Source: CAVZZG01 sp963779685 (GTDB taxonomy: Bacteria; Actinomycetota; Thermoleophilia; Gaiellales; F1-60-MAGs149). From it: a stretch of DNA of 64,000 bases. Positions 31,821 through 40,734 of this stretch are shown here, in pieces. The stretch spans positions 1,488,001 through 1,552,000 of the forward strand of contig CAVZZG010000003.1 of the NCBI GenBank assembly GCA_963779685.1, read 5' to 3'. A program made the translations under genes and the position numbers. Below the pieces are notes generated by a model that was given only the letters and a program-made list of their open reading frames with translations, searched no databases and had not been told where the DNA came from. Numbering within the stretch: the stretch's first letter is position 1; every line of letters begins with the position of its first letter.

Positions 31821-34814
31821 GTGGGAGCGGTACTCCGGTTCGCGTTGGCTCGCATCAGGCACCGGCCCGCCCGTGGCCTGCTGACGGCGCTGGGCGTCGC
31901 GATCGCGGTCGGCGCGATGGCGTTCGCCTCGGCGGAGCGGGTGATCGCCGGCGATCGCGCGCTGCGGGCGGCGATCCGCGACCTGCCGGTCGGCCAGCGC
32001 GTCGTCAACGCGATCATTCCCCGGCAGGCCACGAGCCCGGAGGAGCTGGCGGCGGCCGAGCGGGAGGCGCGGACGGCGACCGAGGCGCTCGGCCAGGGCC
32101 CGGCTCGCCAGCAGGTCGCGTTCGCCGACCTCGCCGACAGGCACGGCGTGATCTTCCGGCTCGCCGCGCTGGACGGCCTCGCCGGGATGGCGCGCGTCAC
32201 CAGCGGTCGAGCACCATCCCGGTGCAACGCCGTCGGCTGCGAGGTGCTCTACGTCGGCGCCGGCAGCCCACCTGCACTCGACCGGTCGCTCGGCCTGACG
32301 ATCGTCGGCCAGGGCGTGATCACCGACCCGGCCGTGCTCGCCGGATCGTTCGCACCCGTGCCGGGCACGCCCCTGCTCGTGGCGCCGAGCGTGGCCGGCG
32401 TGCAGGAACTCACGGCGCTGAGCGTCTTCCCCCGCAGCTACGCGCTGTCCGTCCCGGTCCCGGCTGACCTCCGCATCGCCACCCTCGCCGGGTACCTCGC
32501 CCGCGCCAGCGCCCTGTCCGACCGGCTCTCGCTCCGCAGCACCAAGCTCGAACTGCCGGCCGACACGTTGCGGGCGACGGCCGCGCGGGCCCGGGTCGCA
32601 AGCCGGCGGCTGCTCGTCGTCGGCGGGGAGGTCGCCGCGCTGATGCTCGTCTTCGTCGCCGTGGCGGCCCTCGGCCTGCGCCGCGATCACGCGGCCGCCG
32701 TCCGGGTCCTCGAGCACCGCGGAGCGACCCGCCGCGCGACTGCGCTGTTCACGGCTGCGGATTCGGCGTGGCCGGTGGCGGCGGGGACAGCCGGGGGACT
32801 GGCCGCGGCCGCACTCGCCGTCGCCATCGCAGCGGATTCCGCAGGGCTCCCGTCCGGAGCGACCGCGCGCGCGGCGATCGACGGAAGCGGGCCCGCGGCG
32901 GTCCTGGCGGTCGTGCTGGCATCCTGGGCGATCGCCGGGTGGGTGTTGCGGGCCCGGCACGGCGGGCGCGCCGACCTGGTGGCGCTCGCGCTGATCGCCG
33001 CGACAGTCCTCGCGGCGAGTCGCGGCACCACGACCAGCGCGACGCTCGCGCGCGGCACCGACCCGCTGCTCGCCGCCCTGCCGGTGTGCGCGGTTGCCGC
33101 CGCGGCCATCATCACCGGTCGGCTCGTACCCCTTGCCCTACGGCTGTTCACGGCCGTGGCGCCCGCACGCGCCCCGCTGGCGCGGATCGCGCTGGCCGAC
33201 GCCCTGCGGCGGCCGGCCCGCCCTCTGGCCACGGCCGGCTTCTGCAGCGCTGCGGTCGCGCTCGCCGTCTTCGCCGCCGCGTACCGCGCGACCCTCACCC
33301 AGGGGGCCGTCGACCAGGCGGCGTTCGCCGTGCCGTTCGACGCCACCCTGTCGGTCGGCCCCTCACTCGTGCTCCCGCGCAACGTCGGCAACGATGCCCG
33401 GTTCGCTGCGCTCGTCCCGGGCGGGGCCGTGGCGCAGGTGCTCCGCCGGGCCGGCGTCGTGCGTTCCCCCGACGCCTCCAGCGCACCGGTCGAGTTGCTG
33501 GGCGTGGATGCGCCGGCGCTCACGCATATGAGCCGGTACCGGTCGGACTACGCGCCCATCGGCGCGCAGGAGATCGCGCGGCGCATCGGGACGGGCGGCG
33601 GGACCAGGTCCGTCGCCCTGCCACCGCAGGCCGGCCAGATCCGGCTGACGACAACCGGCAACGCCGACGCGGTCCAGATCGGCGTGGTGGTGCGAGCGGC
33701 GGATGGCGCCGTCCAGGTGGTCGAGACGGAGGCGGGTCCTCACGGACTGACCGCAGCCGTGCCGGCCGGCGCGATCGGCATCGCGGGTTTCACGATCCGC
33801 CAGCCGCCCTACCAGGGGGAGCGCATCCAGCATCACGAGGGCGAGGGCAACAGTGCCGCCGCGCACGATCTCACCCGGGTGTCGATCACCGGCGTCACGG
33901 CCGTGCCGGGCGGGTCGATGGCCATGCCCTGGGCGTCGATGACCGGCGACGGCGCGAAGGCCTCGGCGAACTCGGTGACGGTCCAGTTCCGCCCCGAGGG
34001 CCGCACCTTCTCGGTGCACGTGCCGCAACCCACCGACGGCGTTGCGCTGCCGGGGATCGTGGACGCCGCCACGGCCGCCGCAGCCCGCGGCGGCGTCGTG
34101 ATGGTCGCCGTCGGCCCGGCGGTCGTGCCGATCGCGGTCCGCGGGACGGCCCGCAGGTTCCCGACCGTCGGCGATCGCTTCGTGATCCTGGACCGCCGCA
34201 CCCTGCAGACCGCCCTCGATGCTGCCGCGCCCGGCTCGGGCATTCCCGACGAGCTGTGGCTGAAGGCCGCCGACGACGCCGGTGCCCGCCACCTCGAGAG
34301 CAGCCTCGCCCGCGATCCGTATGCAGTGCTCGCGTCCGACTTCCGGCTCGACCGGCAGGCGGTGCTGGAGGCCGACCCCCTGGCCCGCGGCGTGCTCGCG
34401 CTCCTCGCGCTCGCATCGGTCGTGGCCCTGACCCTGGCCGCCCTGGCCGTGGCGATCGGGGTGGTCGGCGATCGCCGCGACGCCGAGGGCGAGTTGCTGG
34501 CGCTGGAAGCCGACGGCGCCACGCCGGCCGGCCTCCGGCGCCTGCTGGTCGTGCGTGCCGTCGCGCCGCTGCTCGTGGCCGTGCCGGTCGGGGCCCTGGC
34601 GGGCGCCATCCTGGCGAGGGCCGTTGCCGATCTCGTGGCGGTGAGCGCAGCGGCGACCGAGACGGTGCCGCCGCTCCTCGATACCGCCGGCACCGGACTC
34701 GGTGTCGCCGGCGCGCTGGCCGTGCTGCTCGGCGGCTGCATCGCGGCGGCCGTGACCGCGGCCGCCGCCTTCCGCGAAGCCGACCCGCGCCGACCCGAGG
34801 CGGCGACGCCTTGA
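31821..34814 (+). CDS. FtsX/MacB-type ABC transporter permease
   Basis: This 997-residue membrane protein has an N-terminal helix (about 15-35), a long extracytoplasmic region, a central block of hydrophobic helices (about 265-500), a second large extracytoplasmic domain (about 505-840) and three C-terminal helices, the typical double-FtsX layout of lipoprotein or macrolide export permeases. Such permeases do not import; they couple ATP use to extraction or export at the membrane surface. The GTG at 31821 is fixed by the -10 box and by RIRHRPARGLLTALGVAIAVG. It overlaps the ATPase gene by TTGA. The substrate is unknown. Confidence 0.88.
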   Translation: MGAVLRFALARIRHRPARGLLTALGVAIAVGAMAFASAERVIAGDRALRAAIRDLPVGQRVVNAIIPRQATSPEELAAAEREARTATEALGQGPARQQVAFADLADRHGVIFRLAALDGLAGMARVTSGRAPSRCNAVGCEVLYVGAGSPPALDRSLGLTIVGQGVITDPAVLAGSFAPVPGTPLLVAPSVAGVQELTALSVFPRSYALSVPVPADLRIATLAGYLARASALSDRLSLRSTKLELPADTLRATAARARVASRRLLVVGGEVAALMLVFVAVAALGLRRDHAAAVRVLEHRGATRRATALFTAADSAWPVAAGTAGGLAAAALAVAIAADSAGLPSGATARAAIDGSGPAAVLAVVLASWAIAGWVLRARHGGRADLVALALIAATVLAASRGTTTSATLARGTDPLLAALPVCAVAAAAIITGRLVPLALRLFTAVAPARAPLARIALADALRRPARPLATAGFCSAAVALAVFAAAYRATLTQGAVDQAAFAVPFDATLSVGPSLVLPRNVGNDARFAALVPGGAVAQVLRRAGVVRSPDASSAPVELLGVDAPALTHMSRYRSDYAPIGAQEIARRIGTGGGTRSVALPPQAGQIRLTTTGNADAVQIGVVVRAADGAVQVVETEAGPHGLTAAVPAGAIGIAGFTIRQPPYQGERIQHHEGEGNSAAAHDLTRVSITGVTAVPGGSMAMPWASMTGDGAKASANSVTVQFRPEGRTFSVHVPQPTDGVALPGIVDAATAAAARGGVVMVAVGPAVVPIAVRGTARRFPTVGDRFVILDRRTLQTALDAAAPGSGIPDELWLKAADDAGARHLESSLARDPYAVLASDFRLDRQAVLEADPLARGVLALLALASVVALTLAALAVAIGVVGDRRDAEGELLALEADGATPAGLRRLLVVRAVAPLLVAVPVGALAGAILARAVADLVAVSAAATETVPPLLDTAGTGLGVAGALAVLLGGCIAAAVTAAAAFREADPRRPEAATP

Positions 34815-36298
34815 TCGACGTCCGCGACCTCTTCTGCATCCACCGCGGCGCCGAGCACGACGTCGCGGCCGTCCGCGGGCTCACGATGAGCGTCGGCGAC
34901 GGAGAGCGCGTGCTGATCCACGGCCCCAGCGGCTCGGGCAAGACGAGCCTGCTGCGCGTTCTCGGCGGCTGGCTCGTGCCCAGTGCGGGCAGCGCGACGG
35001 TGCTCGGGGTCGAGATGGCGACCGCATCGGCCACCAGCCGGGCCGCACTGCGCCGGCGCTCGCTGGCGACCATCGACCAGCATGCGCTGCGTGCCCTGCG
35101 GCCCGAGCTCGACGTGCTGGCAAATGTCTCGCTACAGCTCTCGCTGCTGGGTGTCTCGCGTGCCGAGCGTACGCGGCGGGCGACGGCGCTGCTCGAGCGC
35201 CTGGGCATCGAGGGACTCGCGCACCGGCGGCCGACCGAGCTCTCCGGCGGCCAGTCGCAGCGAGCCGCCATCGCCGCAGCCATCGCCCATGGCCCGCGCC
35301 TGCTCCTGGCCGACGAGCCGACGGGCGAGCTCGACGCCCGCTCCGCGGACGACGTCTATGACCTGCTCGCGGCCCTCGCCGCCGACTTCGGTGCCACGCT
35401 GGTGGTGGTGAGTCACGACGTGCGCGCGGCCAGGATCGTCGACCGGGTGCTCTCGATCCGTGACGGCCGCGTCAGCGAGGAGCGCGCCCGCGACGGCCAC
35501 GAACGACTCGTCGTCGACGACCGCGGCTGGGTGCGCCTGCCGGAGGCAGCCCGGCGAGCGGCCGGGGTGGGTCAGCGGGCCGAGGTCGTGCGGTCGGACG
35601 GCGAACTGGTGCTGCGCGGTGACGGCGAACCGGTCCTCGAAGCGAAGCCGGCCGAGGCGCGCGCGACGCCCGGGCCGGTGGTCGCCCGGCTCGCGGGCGT
35701 GGTCCACGGTTACGGGCCGACGCGCGTGCTCGACGGCTTCGACCTGGAGGCGCGAGCCGGGCAGATGACCGTGCTTCGCGGCCGGTCGGGGTCGGGCAAG
35801 ACGACGATCCTCCGCCTGCTCGCGGGACTCGAGCGGCCCCAGGCCGGCGAGGTGACGGTCGCCGGCGCGGCGGTCGGCGGGTCGCGCACGGCCCGGGCCG
35901 AGGCCCGACGGCATCGCATCGCGCTGGCCGGCCAGGGCGGCGGCCTGGCCGAGGCGCTCGACGCGGCGGGCAACGTCGCCGCTGCTCTCGCCCTGCGCGG
36001 CACCCACGGCGATCCCGCTGGCGAGGTGGCCGGCGTCGGTCTGGGCGAGCTGGCGGGACGCGAGGTCGGCACGCTGTCGGGTGGCGAGCGCCAGCGAGTG
36101 GCCGTCGCCCGCGCCCTCGGCCCGGCCACGCCGGTCGTCCTGCTGGACGAACCGACCTCCCAGCTCGACGAGGGCAACGCCGAGCGCCTGGCACGACTCC
36201 TCGTCGCCCGGGCCCGGGCTGGCCAGGCGATCGTCGTGGCCACCCATGACCCGGTGCTGGTCGCCGCTGCCGACGTCGTCGTCGACGTCGAGGCCTAG
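34811..36298 (+). CDS. ABC transporter ATPase with two fused nucleotide-binding domains
   Basis: This 495-residue protein contains two complete cassettes. The first has Walker A GPSGSGKT (38-45), signature LSGGQSQR and Walker B LLLADEPTGELD. The second has GRSGSGKT (near 323), LSGGERQR and VVLLDEPTSQLD. Between them, about residues 230-265, LVVDDRGWVRLPEAARRAAG resembles a SpoVT/AbrB swapped-hairpin strand unit. The fused pair would serve the single large permease upstream as MacB/LolD-like subunits. The TTG start overlaps the permease stop. It is followed by a strong hairpin. Confidence 0.9.
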   Translation: MIDVRDLFCIHRGAEHDVAAVRGLTMSVGDGERVLIHGPSGSGKTSLLRVLGGWLVPSAGSATVLGVEMATASATSRAALRRRSLATIDQHALRALRPELDVLANVSLQLSLLGVSRAERTRRATALLERLGIEGLAHRRPTELSGGQSQRAAIAAAIAHGPRLLLADEPTGELDARSADDVYDLLAALAADFGATLVVVSHDVRAARIVDRVLSIRDGRVSEERARDGHERLVVDDRGWVRLPEAARRAAGVGQRAEVVRSDGELVLRGDGEPVLEAKPAEARATPGPVVARLAGVVHGYGPTRVLDGFDLEARAGQMTVLRGRSGSGKTTILRLLAGLERPQAGEVTVAGAAVGGSRTARAEARRHRIALAGQGGGLAEALDAAGNVAAALALRGTHGDPAGEVAGVGLGELAGREVGTLSGGERQRVAVARALGPATPVVLLDEPTSQLDEGNAERLARLLVARARAGQAIVVATHDPVLVAAADVVVDVEA

Positions 36299-36347
36299 GA
36301 CGCGAAAGGCGGGGGTCGCGTGCCTCACACGACCCCCGCCTCGCGTC
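36299..36347. terminator. Strong hairpin after the ABC ATPase gene
   Basis: Outer arms GACGCG/CGCGTC and inner arms GGCGGGGGTCG (36308-36318) and CGACCCCCGCC (36330-36340) make a long GC-rich stem right after the stop. No U-tract follows, so it is either an actinobacterial-type I-shaped terminator or an mRNA-stabilising stem. Confidence 0.65.
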
Positions 36348-36460
36348 GGGAAGGGCATCCCTGGGTTCCATAGCTGTAGACCGCCGGGGCGCCTCGAGCT
36401 TGCGCGGTTGTTGCAAAGATCACTCGAAAGGGGTAGCCGACGCGAGCCGCGAAAACGGAA

Positions 36461-36492
36461 GAGGCGGGGGGCCGTCTGCCGCCCCCCGCCTC
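36461..36492 (-). terminator. Hairpin terminator after the RTX-repeat gene
   Basis: Perfect arms GAGGCGGGGGGC (36461-36472) and GCCCCCCGCCTC (36481-36492) with an 8-base loop. Read on the minus strand it is followed by TTCCGTTTTC, a short T-rich run, and lies 33 bp after the RTX stop. Confidence 0.65.
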
Positions 36493-36525
36493 GGGTGATC
36501 TTGCTGTGGAGTGATGATCCCAGGT

Positions 36526-37131
36526 TCAGTGCGACGTCGGTGCGTCCCCGGAATCGGGCGAGCCGTCCTCGGTGTCGGTGCCGTCGTCGCCGTTGAGGGT
36601 GTCCTCGCCGTCGTCGCCGTTGAGGGCGTCGTCGCCGGCCCCGCCGTTCTCGACGTCGTCACCGGCTCCGCCGTTCATGTCGTCGTTCCCGGCGCTGCCG
36701 TCCATCCGGTCGTCGCCGGCGCCGCCGTTCATGGTGTCGGCGCCATCCTGGCCGTCCATGGTGTCGTTGCCTGCGTTGCCGTCCATGGTGTCGTTGCCGG
36801 CTCCGCCGAGCTCCTCGTCATTGCCCGCGCCGCCGGCGATGGTGTCGCTGCCGGCCTGGCCGTCGAGCAGGTCGTGGCCCTTGCCGCCGCTGATGCGGTC
36901 GTTGCCGGCACCACCGCAGACGATGTCGTTGCCGCCGAGGCCGGAGATGACGTCGTTGCCGCCGAGGCCGACGATGACGTCGCGGCCCGGCGTGCCCTTG
37001 AGGTGGTCGGCGTGGTTCGTGCCCACGATCGTCGCCCGGTGCCCGTGGCACGTGGGCGTCTTCGCCTCCGCCACGGCCGGTATGGCGAGCGCCACCACCG
37101 CCGCTGCGCCCGAGATCAGCGTCCTTCTCAT
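36526..37131 (-). CDS. Secreted RTX (Ca-binding nonapeptide) repeat protein
   Basis: The 201-residue product has a Sec-type signal peptide (MRRTLISG onward, AEA cleavage near residue 23) and then 16 tandem nonapeptides of the GGxGxDxxx type from residue 46. They run from GTPGRDVIV through GGAGNDRIS to the acidic GDDGTDTED. Such repeats bind calcium and form a parallel beta roll. There is no enzymatic domain and no type I secretion gene nearby, so export through Sec is likely. An in-frame GTG at 37176 would add 15 basic residues; the ATG at 37131 gives a normal signal. The 129-bp AT-richer gap upstream probably holds its promoter. Confidence 0.82.
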   Translation of the reverse strand: MRRTLISGAAAVVALAIPAVAEAKTPTCHGHRATIVGTNHADHLKGTPGRDVIVGLGGNDVISGLGGNDIVCGGAGNDRISGGKGHDLLDGQAGSDTIAGGAGNDEELGGAGNDTMDGNAGNDTMDGQDGADTMNGGAGDDRMDGSAGNDDMNGGAGDDVENGGAGDDALNGDDGEDTLNGDDGTDTEDGSPDSGDAPTSH

Positions 37132-37260
37132 GCCTCGCCATCCGCACCTCCATCCTCTCGATGACCATCTGGTCACTAAGACAATGAATTCGGTGCAAAC
37201 TTGCGCTGATCTTATGACCCAGCTTGAAATATCACCCGATCGGTGGACGCCGGAAGAACC

Positions 37261-38196
37261 TCAAACAGGGTCGCGCCGGAGCGACTGCGCCATGCAGTGC
37301 ACGCCGCCACCGGCCCAGAGGAACTGGCTCATGTCGGGGTCGTAGACCGTGAAGCCCATGGCCCGCAGCTTCGCGTTCAGGGCCGGCGACTGGGCGACCG
37401 AGAGCACCCGGTCGTCGCCGAGCGCCACGACGTTGCACCCGAGACCCATGGTGTCGCGGAAGTCGACCGGCACGATCTCGATCTGCCGCGCTCGCAGCCA
37501 TGCGACGACGTCGTCCTCGGTGGTGTCGAGGCAGACCGCCGCGCACTTCGGCGCCAGCATGCAGACCATCAGGTCGATGTGCACGTAGAACTCGTCGATC
37601 GGCGCGAACTTGATCTCGAAGCCCTCGGCGCGCATCCAGCCGGCGACCTGCTGCGCGGCTATCTCCTCGGAACGCCCGTCGGTGTAACCGATCAGGGCGC
37701 ACCCGGGCTCGATCATGTTGAAATCGCCGCCCTCGAAGTTGCCGGCGTTGACGAGGTCGTAGATCGGGATGCCCTGCTCGAGGTAGAACCGCAGCGTGGT
37801 GGCGTACTCGCCGCGGCGCCGGGGGTTGGCCATCTGGCAGATCACCGCTCCGAACGGCGTCATGAACGAGGAGTCGCGCGCGTACACGCCGTACGGGAGC
37901 TCGTCGCGCGGCTCGAGGAAGTGCGCCGAGACGCCGGCCTGCCGGTACGCATCGACCATCTCGGCGTACTGCCGCAGGGCGAGATCGCGATCGAAGACGC
38001 GGCCCTTCCGGATCGTGTCGCGAACGAGCGCGGAGTACTGGGCGTTCTCGGCGCCGAGCCAGCGAAACGACTCGGCCGAGCCGAGCAGCACGTCGCGCAG
38101 CACGCCGTACTCGGAGTTTGCACCCCAGCCGTCGAGGACCGGGGTGCCTCCCGCCTCGTGGCGGGCGCGGAGCGCGGTGGTGTCGGTGGAAGCCAT
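37261..38196 (-). CDS. Arginine deiminase/dimethylarginine hydrolase family protein
   Basis: This 311-residue protein has the beta/alpha propeller fold of amidinotransferases and DDAH. It has ARDSSFMTP, GNFEGGDFN, the catalytic histidine in FYVHIDLMVC and the nucleophilic cysteine in GGGVHCMAQSL near the C terminus. It would hydrolyse guanidino compounds, most likely methylated arginine to citrulline, although arginine deiminase activity is possible. GATACT lies six bases before the ATG. It is divergent from the zinc alcohol dehydrogenase and 129 bp upstream of the RTX gene on the same strand. Confidence 0.88.
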   Translation of the reverse strand: MASTDTTALRARHEAGGTPVLDGWGANSEYGVLRDVLLGSAESFRWLGAENAQYSALVRDTIRKGRVFDRDLALRQYAEMVDAYRQAGVSAHFLEPRDELPYGVYARDSSFMTPFGAVICQMANPRRRGEYATTLRFYLEQGIPIYDLVNAGNFEGGDFNMIEPGCALIGYTDGRSEEIAAQQVAGWMRAEGFEIKFAPIDEFYVHIDLMVCMLAPKCAAVCLDTTEDDVVAWLRARQIEIVPVDFRDTMGLGCNVVALGDDRVLSVAQSPALNAKLRAMGFTVYDPDMSQFLWAGGGVHCMAQSLRRDPV

Positions 38197-38243
38197 GGGC
38201 GAAGTATCCGCGACCGCGGCACGCCCTGTGGCATGATCGCCGC

Positions 38244-39341
38244 GTGCGTATCCGGGCCGCCGTGATGTACGAGCCGAAGAGGCCGCTCTCCGTCGAGGAG
38301 ATCCACATCGACGAGCCGCGATCGGGTGAGGTGCTCGTACGCATGGAGGCGGCCGGCGTCTGCCACTCCGACCTGCACTGGATGCTCGGGCACGCCTCGA
38401 CGCCGCTCCCCGTCGTGCTCGGGCACGAGGGCTGCGGCACCGTCGAGCAGATCGGGGACGGGGTCACGACCGTCGCGCCCGGTGATCGCTGCGTCTTCAT
38501 CCTCCGGCCCAACTGCGGTCGTTGCGAGTACTGCACGGTGGGCCGGCCGATGCTGTGCAACGGGCGCACCAACCCCGACGGCACCCTGTTCGACGGCACC
38601 ACCCGGCTGCACACGGCAGACGGCGCGACGATCCACCATTACGGGCGCATCTCGTGCTTCGCCGAGAAGGCTGTCCTGCCGGAGGAGCAACTGCTGGTCT
38701 GCGGCGGGGACGTGCCCGCCGATCGGGCAGCGCTGATCGGCTGCGCGGTGATCACGGGTTTCGGCGCGGTGATGAACACGGCCAGGATCGAGGTCGGGTG
38801 CGACGTCGCGGTGATCGGCTGCGGCGGCATCGGCCTGAACGTGATCCAGGCCTCGCGCATGCTCGGCGCGCGGCGGATCGTCGCGGTGGACGTGGACGAG
38901 CGCCATCTCGGCTTCGCACGCGACTTCGGCGCGACCGACGTCGTGGACGCCCGCACGGCCGACCCGGTCGCGCGGATTCGCGACATCACCGGCGGCGGCG
39001 CCCACTACGCCTTCGACGCGTACGGCAGCGGCCGCACCATGGAGCAGATCTTCGCCTGCATCCGCACCGGCGGCACTGCCGTGCAGATCGGGCTCGCGCC
39101 CGAAGGCGAGCTGGGCGGGATCAGCCCGTTCGAAATGGCGCTCGAGGAGAAGACGCTGAAGGGCTCGTTCATGGGCTCGAGCCGGCCACGGGTGGACATG
39201 CCGCGGCTGCTCGACCTCTACCGGCTCGGCACGCTCGACCTCGACCGGTTGATCACGCGCACGTACCGGCTCGACGAGATCAACGAGGCCTACGACGACC
39301 TCCAGCGCGGCGTGCTCGCCCGCGGGGTCATCACGTTCTGA
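38244..39341 (+). CDS. Zinc-dependent alcohol dehydrogenase (MDR, class III-like)
   Basis: This 365-residue medium-chain dehydrogenase has the catalytic zinc residues in GVCHSD, GHEGCG and IGCAVITG, the structural zinc cysteines in NCGRCEYCTVGRPMLC, and the NAD site VIGCGGIGLNVIQ. Length and insertions match the class III/NDMA-dependent type found in actinobacteria, which oxidises primary or aromatic alcohols or carrier adducts. The GTG start lies six bases after CATGAT. A heme-binding-like GlcG protein and a ring-cleaving dioxygenase follow on the same strand at short distance, suggesting an aromatic-compound catabolic unit. Confidence 0.9.
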   Translation: MRIRAAVMYEPKRPLSVEEIHIDEPRSGEVLVRMEAAGVCHSDLHWMLGHASTPLPVVLGHEGCGTVEQIGDGVTTVAPGDRCVFILRPNCGRCEYCTVGRPMLCNGRTNPDGTLFDGTTRLHTADGATIHHYGRISCFAEKAVLPEEQLLVCGGDVPADRAALIGCAVITGFGAVMNTARIEVGCDVAVIGCGGIGLNVIQASRMLGARRIVAVDVDERHLGFARDFGATDVVDARTADPVARIRDITGGGAHYAFDAYGSGRTMEQIFACIRTGGTAVQIGLAPEGELGGISPFEMALEEKTLKGSFMGSSRPRVDMPRLLDLYRLGTLDLDRLITRTYRLDEINEAYDDLQRGVLARGVITF

Positions 39342-39355
39342 ACCCGGGAGGGACG

Positions 39356-39787
39356 ATGCGAGGACTGGTGAACGGAGACGACATCGGCGTCGATCTGGCG
39401 CTCGAGGTACTGGCGCACATGCGCGCCGAAGCCGACCGGATGGGACTGAAGATGGCGGGCTGCGTGACGGATCGGGCCGGCCATGCCGTCGCCTCCTGCC
39501 GCATGGACGGCGCGCCACTCGGGGCACTGCCGATCGCGGTCGACAAGGCCTACACCGCCGCCCTGTGGAGCACGCGCACCGGCGAGATGGCCGAGCCGAG
39601 CCTTCCCGGCAACGGCGACTACGGCTTCCCGACCACGCTCGGCGGGCGGATGATCGTCTTCGCCGGCGGCGTGCCGATCCTCGCCGACGGCGTCCAGGTC
39701 GGCGCGTTCGGCATCTCGGGTGCGCTCTCCTCCGAAGACGAGGCGTGCGCGCTCGCCGCCCTGGCCGCGGCGGGCCTCTCCGGCTGA
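39356..39787 (+). CDS. GlcG/HbpS (DUF336) family protein
   Basis: This 143-residue single-domain protein has the conserved AVDKAYTAALW, the GGRMIVFAGGVPIL loop and VGAFGISGALSSEDEACA. Family members bind heme or cobalamin-like ligands or are small metabolic accessories often found beside dehydrogenases for glycolate, diols or aromatics. A strong GGGAGG lies five bases before the ATG, and the gap after the dehydrogenase is only 14 bp, so it is probably cotranscribed. Confidence 0.85.
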   Translation: MRGLVNGDDIGVDLALEVLAHMRAEADRMGLKMAGCVTDRAGHAVASCRMDGAPLGALPIAVDKAYTAALWSTRTGEMAEPSLPGNGDYGFPTTLGGRMIVFAGGVPILADGVQVGAFGISGALSSEDEACALAALAAAGLSG

Positions 39788-39807
39788 GCCGATACCCTGC
39801 AAGGGTC

Positions 39808-40734
39808 ATGCAACTCGAGGGAATTCACCACGTCACGGCGATCACCGGCGATGCCCGCCAGAACGTCGACTTCTACACCCGCGTGCTCGGCCTGCGCCTG
39901 GTGGCGAAGAGCGTCAACCAGGACGAGCCGACCGTCTACCACCTGTTCTACAGCGACGAGCTCGGCTCCCCGGGCGCCGACATCACGTTCTTCGAGTACC
40001 CCGGCGCGCGCCGCGGCCAGGCCGGCCCGGGCATGGTGCACCGCGTCGTGTGGCGCGTCGCCTCCCGTGAGGCACTGCAGTTCTGGGCCGCCCGGGCCGA
40101 GGCCGAGGACCTCGCCGTCTGGACGGAACCGGGCGGCAGCGTGCGGTTCGCCGACCCCGAGGGCCTCGACCACGAGATCGTGATCGCGAACGTCCCGGAC
40201 GAGCCACTGGTCGCAGACAACGACGAGATCCCGGCCGAGATGGCGCTCCAGGGCTTCGACGGCGTCCGTGCGTACAGCCCCCGTCCGGCCGACAGCGGGC
40301 GCATGCTGCAGGAGCTCCTGGGAGCGACGAGCCTCGGCGAGGACACCTGGGAGGTTCGCGGCGGGCGCCGCGGCGGATGGATCGCGCTCGACCCGCCCCC
40401 GATGTCGCACGGTGTGCAGGGTGCCGGCACCGTCCACCACGTCGCGTGGTTCTCGACGGTCGAGGACCACACCGGCTGGCTCGAGCGGGTCGAGGGCTCC
40501 GGCGTGCGGACCTCCGGCATCGTCGACCGGCACTACTTCCGCTCCATCTACTTCCGCGAGCCCAGCGGCGTGCTGTACGAGATCGCCGACGAGGGCCCGG
40601 GGTTCACCCGCGACCTGCCGCTCGAGGAGCTCGGGACGAAGGTCATCCTGCCGCCCTGGTACGAACCGCGCCGCGCCGAGATCGAGTCGCTCCTGACGCC
40701 GCTGCCACCGCCGTTGCGACCCACCCGGCGATGA
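39808..40734 (+). CDS. Ring-cleaving dioxygenase-like VOC protein (MhqO type)
   Basis: This 308-residue protein contains two vicinal-oxygen-chelate modules. The first starts GIHHVTAITGDARQNVDFYT, with ADPEGLDHEIV; the second has TVHHVAWFS and the metal glutamate in FREPSGVLYEIAD. It matches the MhqO/MhqA-like group that cleaves hydroquinones or catechols. TACCCT lies nine bases before the ATG. The stop overlaps the hemolysin III-like gene by ATGA. The exact substrate is not predictable. Confidence 0.88.
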   Translation: MQLEGIHHVTAITGDARQNVDFYTRVLGLRLVAKSVNQDEPTVYHLFYSDELGSPGADITFFEYPGARRGQAGPGMVHRVVWRVASREALQFWAARAEAEDLAVWTEPGGSVRFADPEGLDHEIVIANVPDEPLVADNDEIPAEMALQGFDGVRAYSPRPADSGRMLQELLGATSLGEDTWEVRGGRRGGWIALDPPPMSHGVQGAGTVHHVAWFSTVEDHTGWLERVEGSGVRTSGIVDRHYFRSIYFREPSGVLYEIADEGPGFTRDLPLEELGTKVILPPWYEPRRAEIESLLTPLPPPLRPTRR

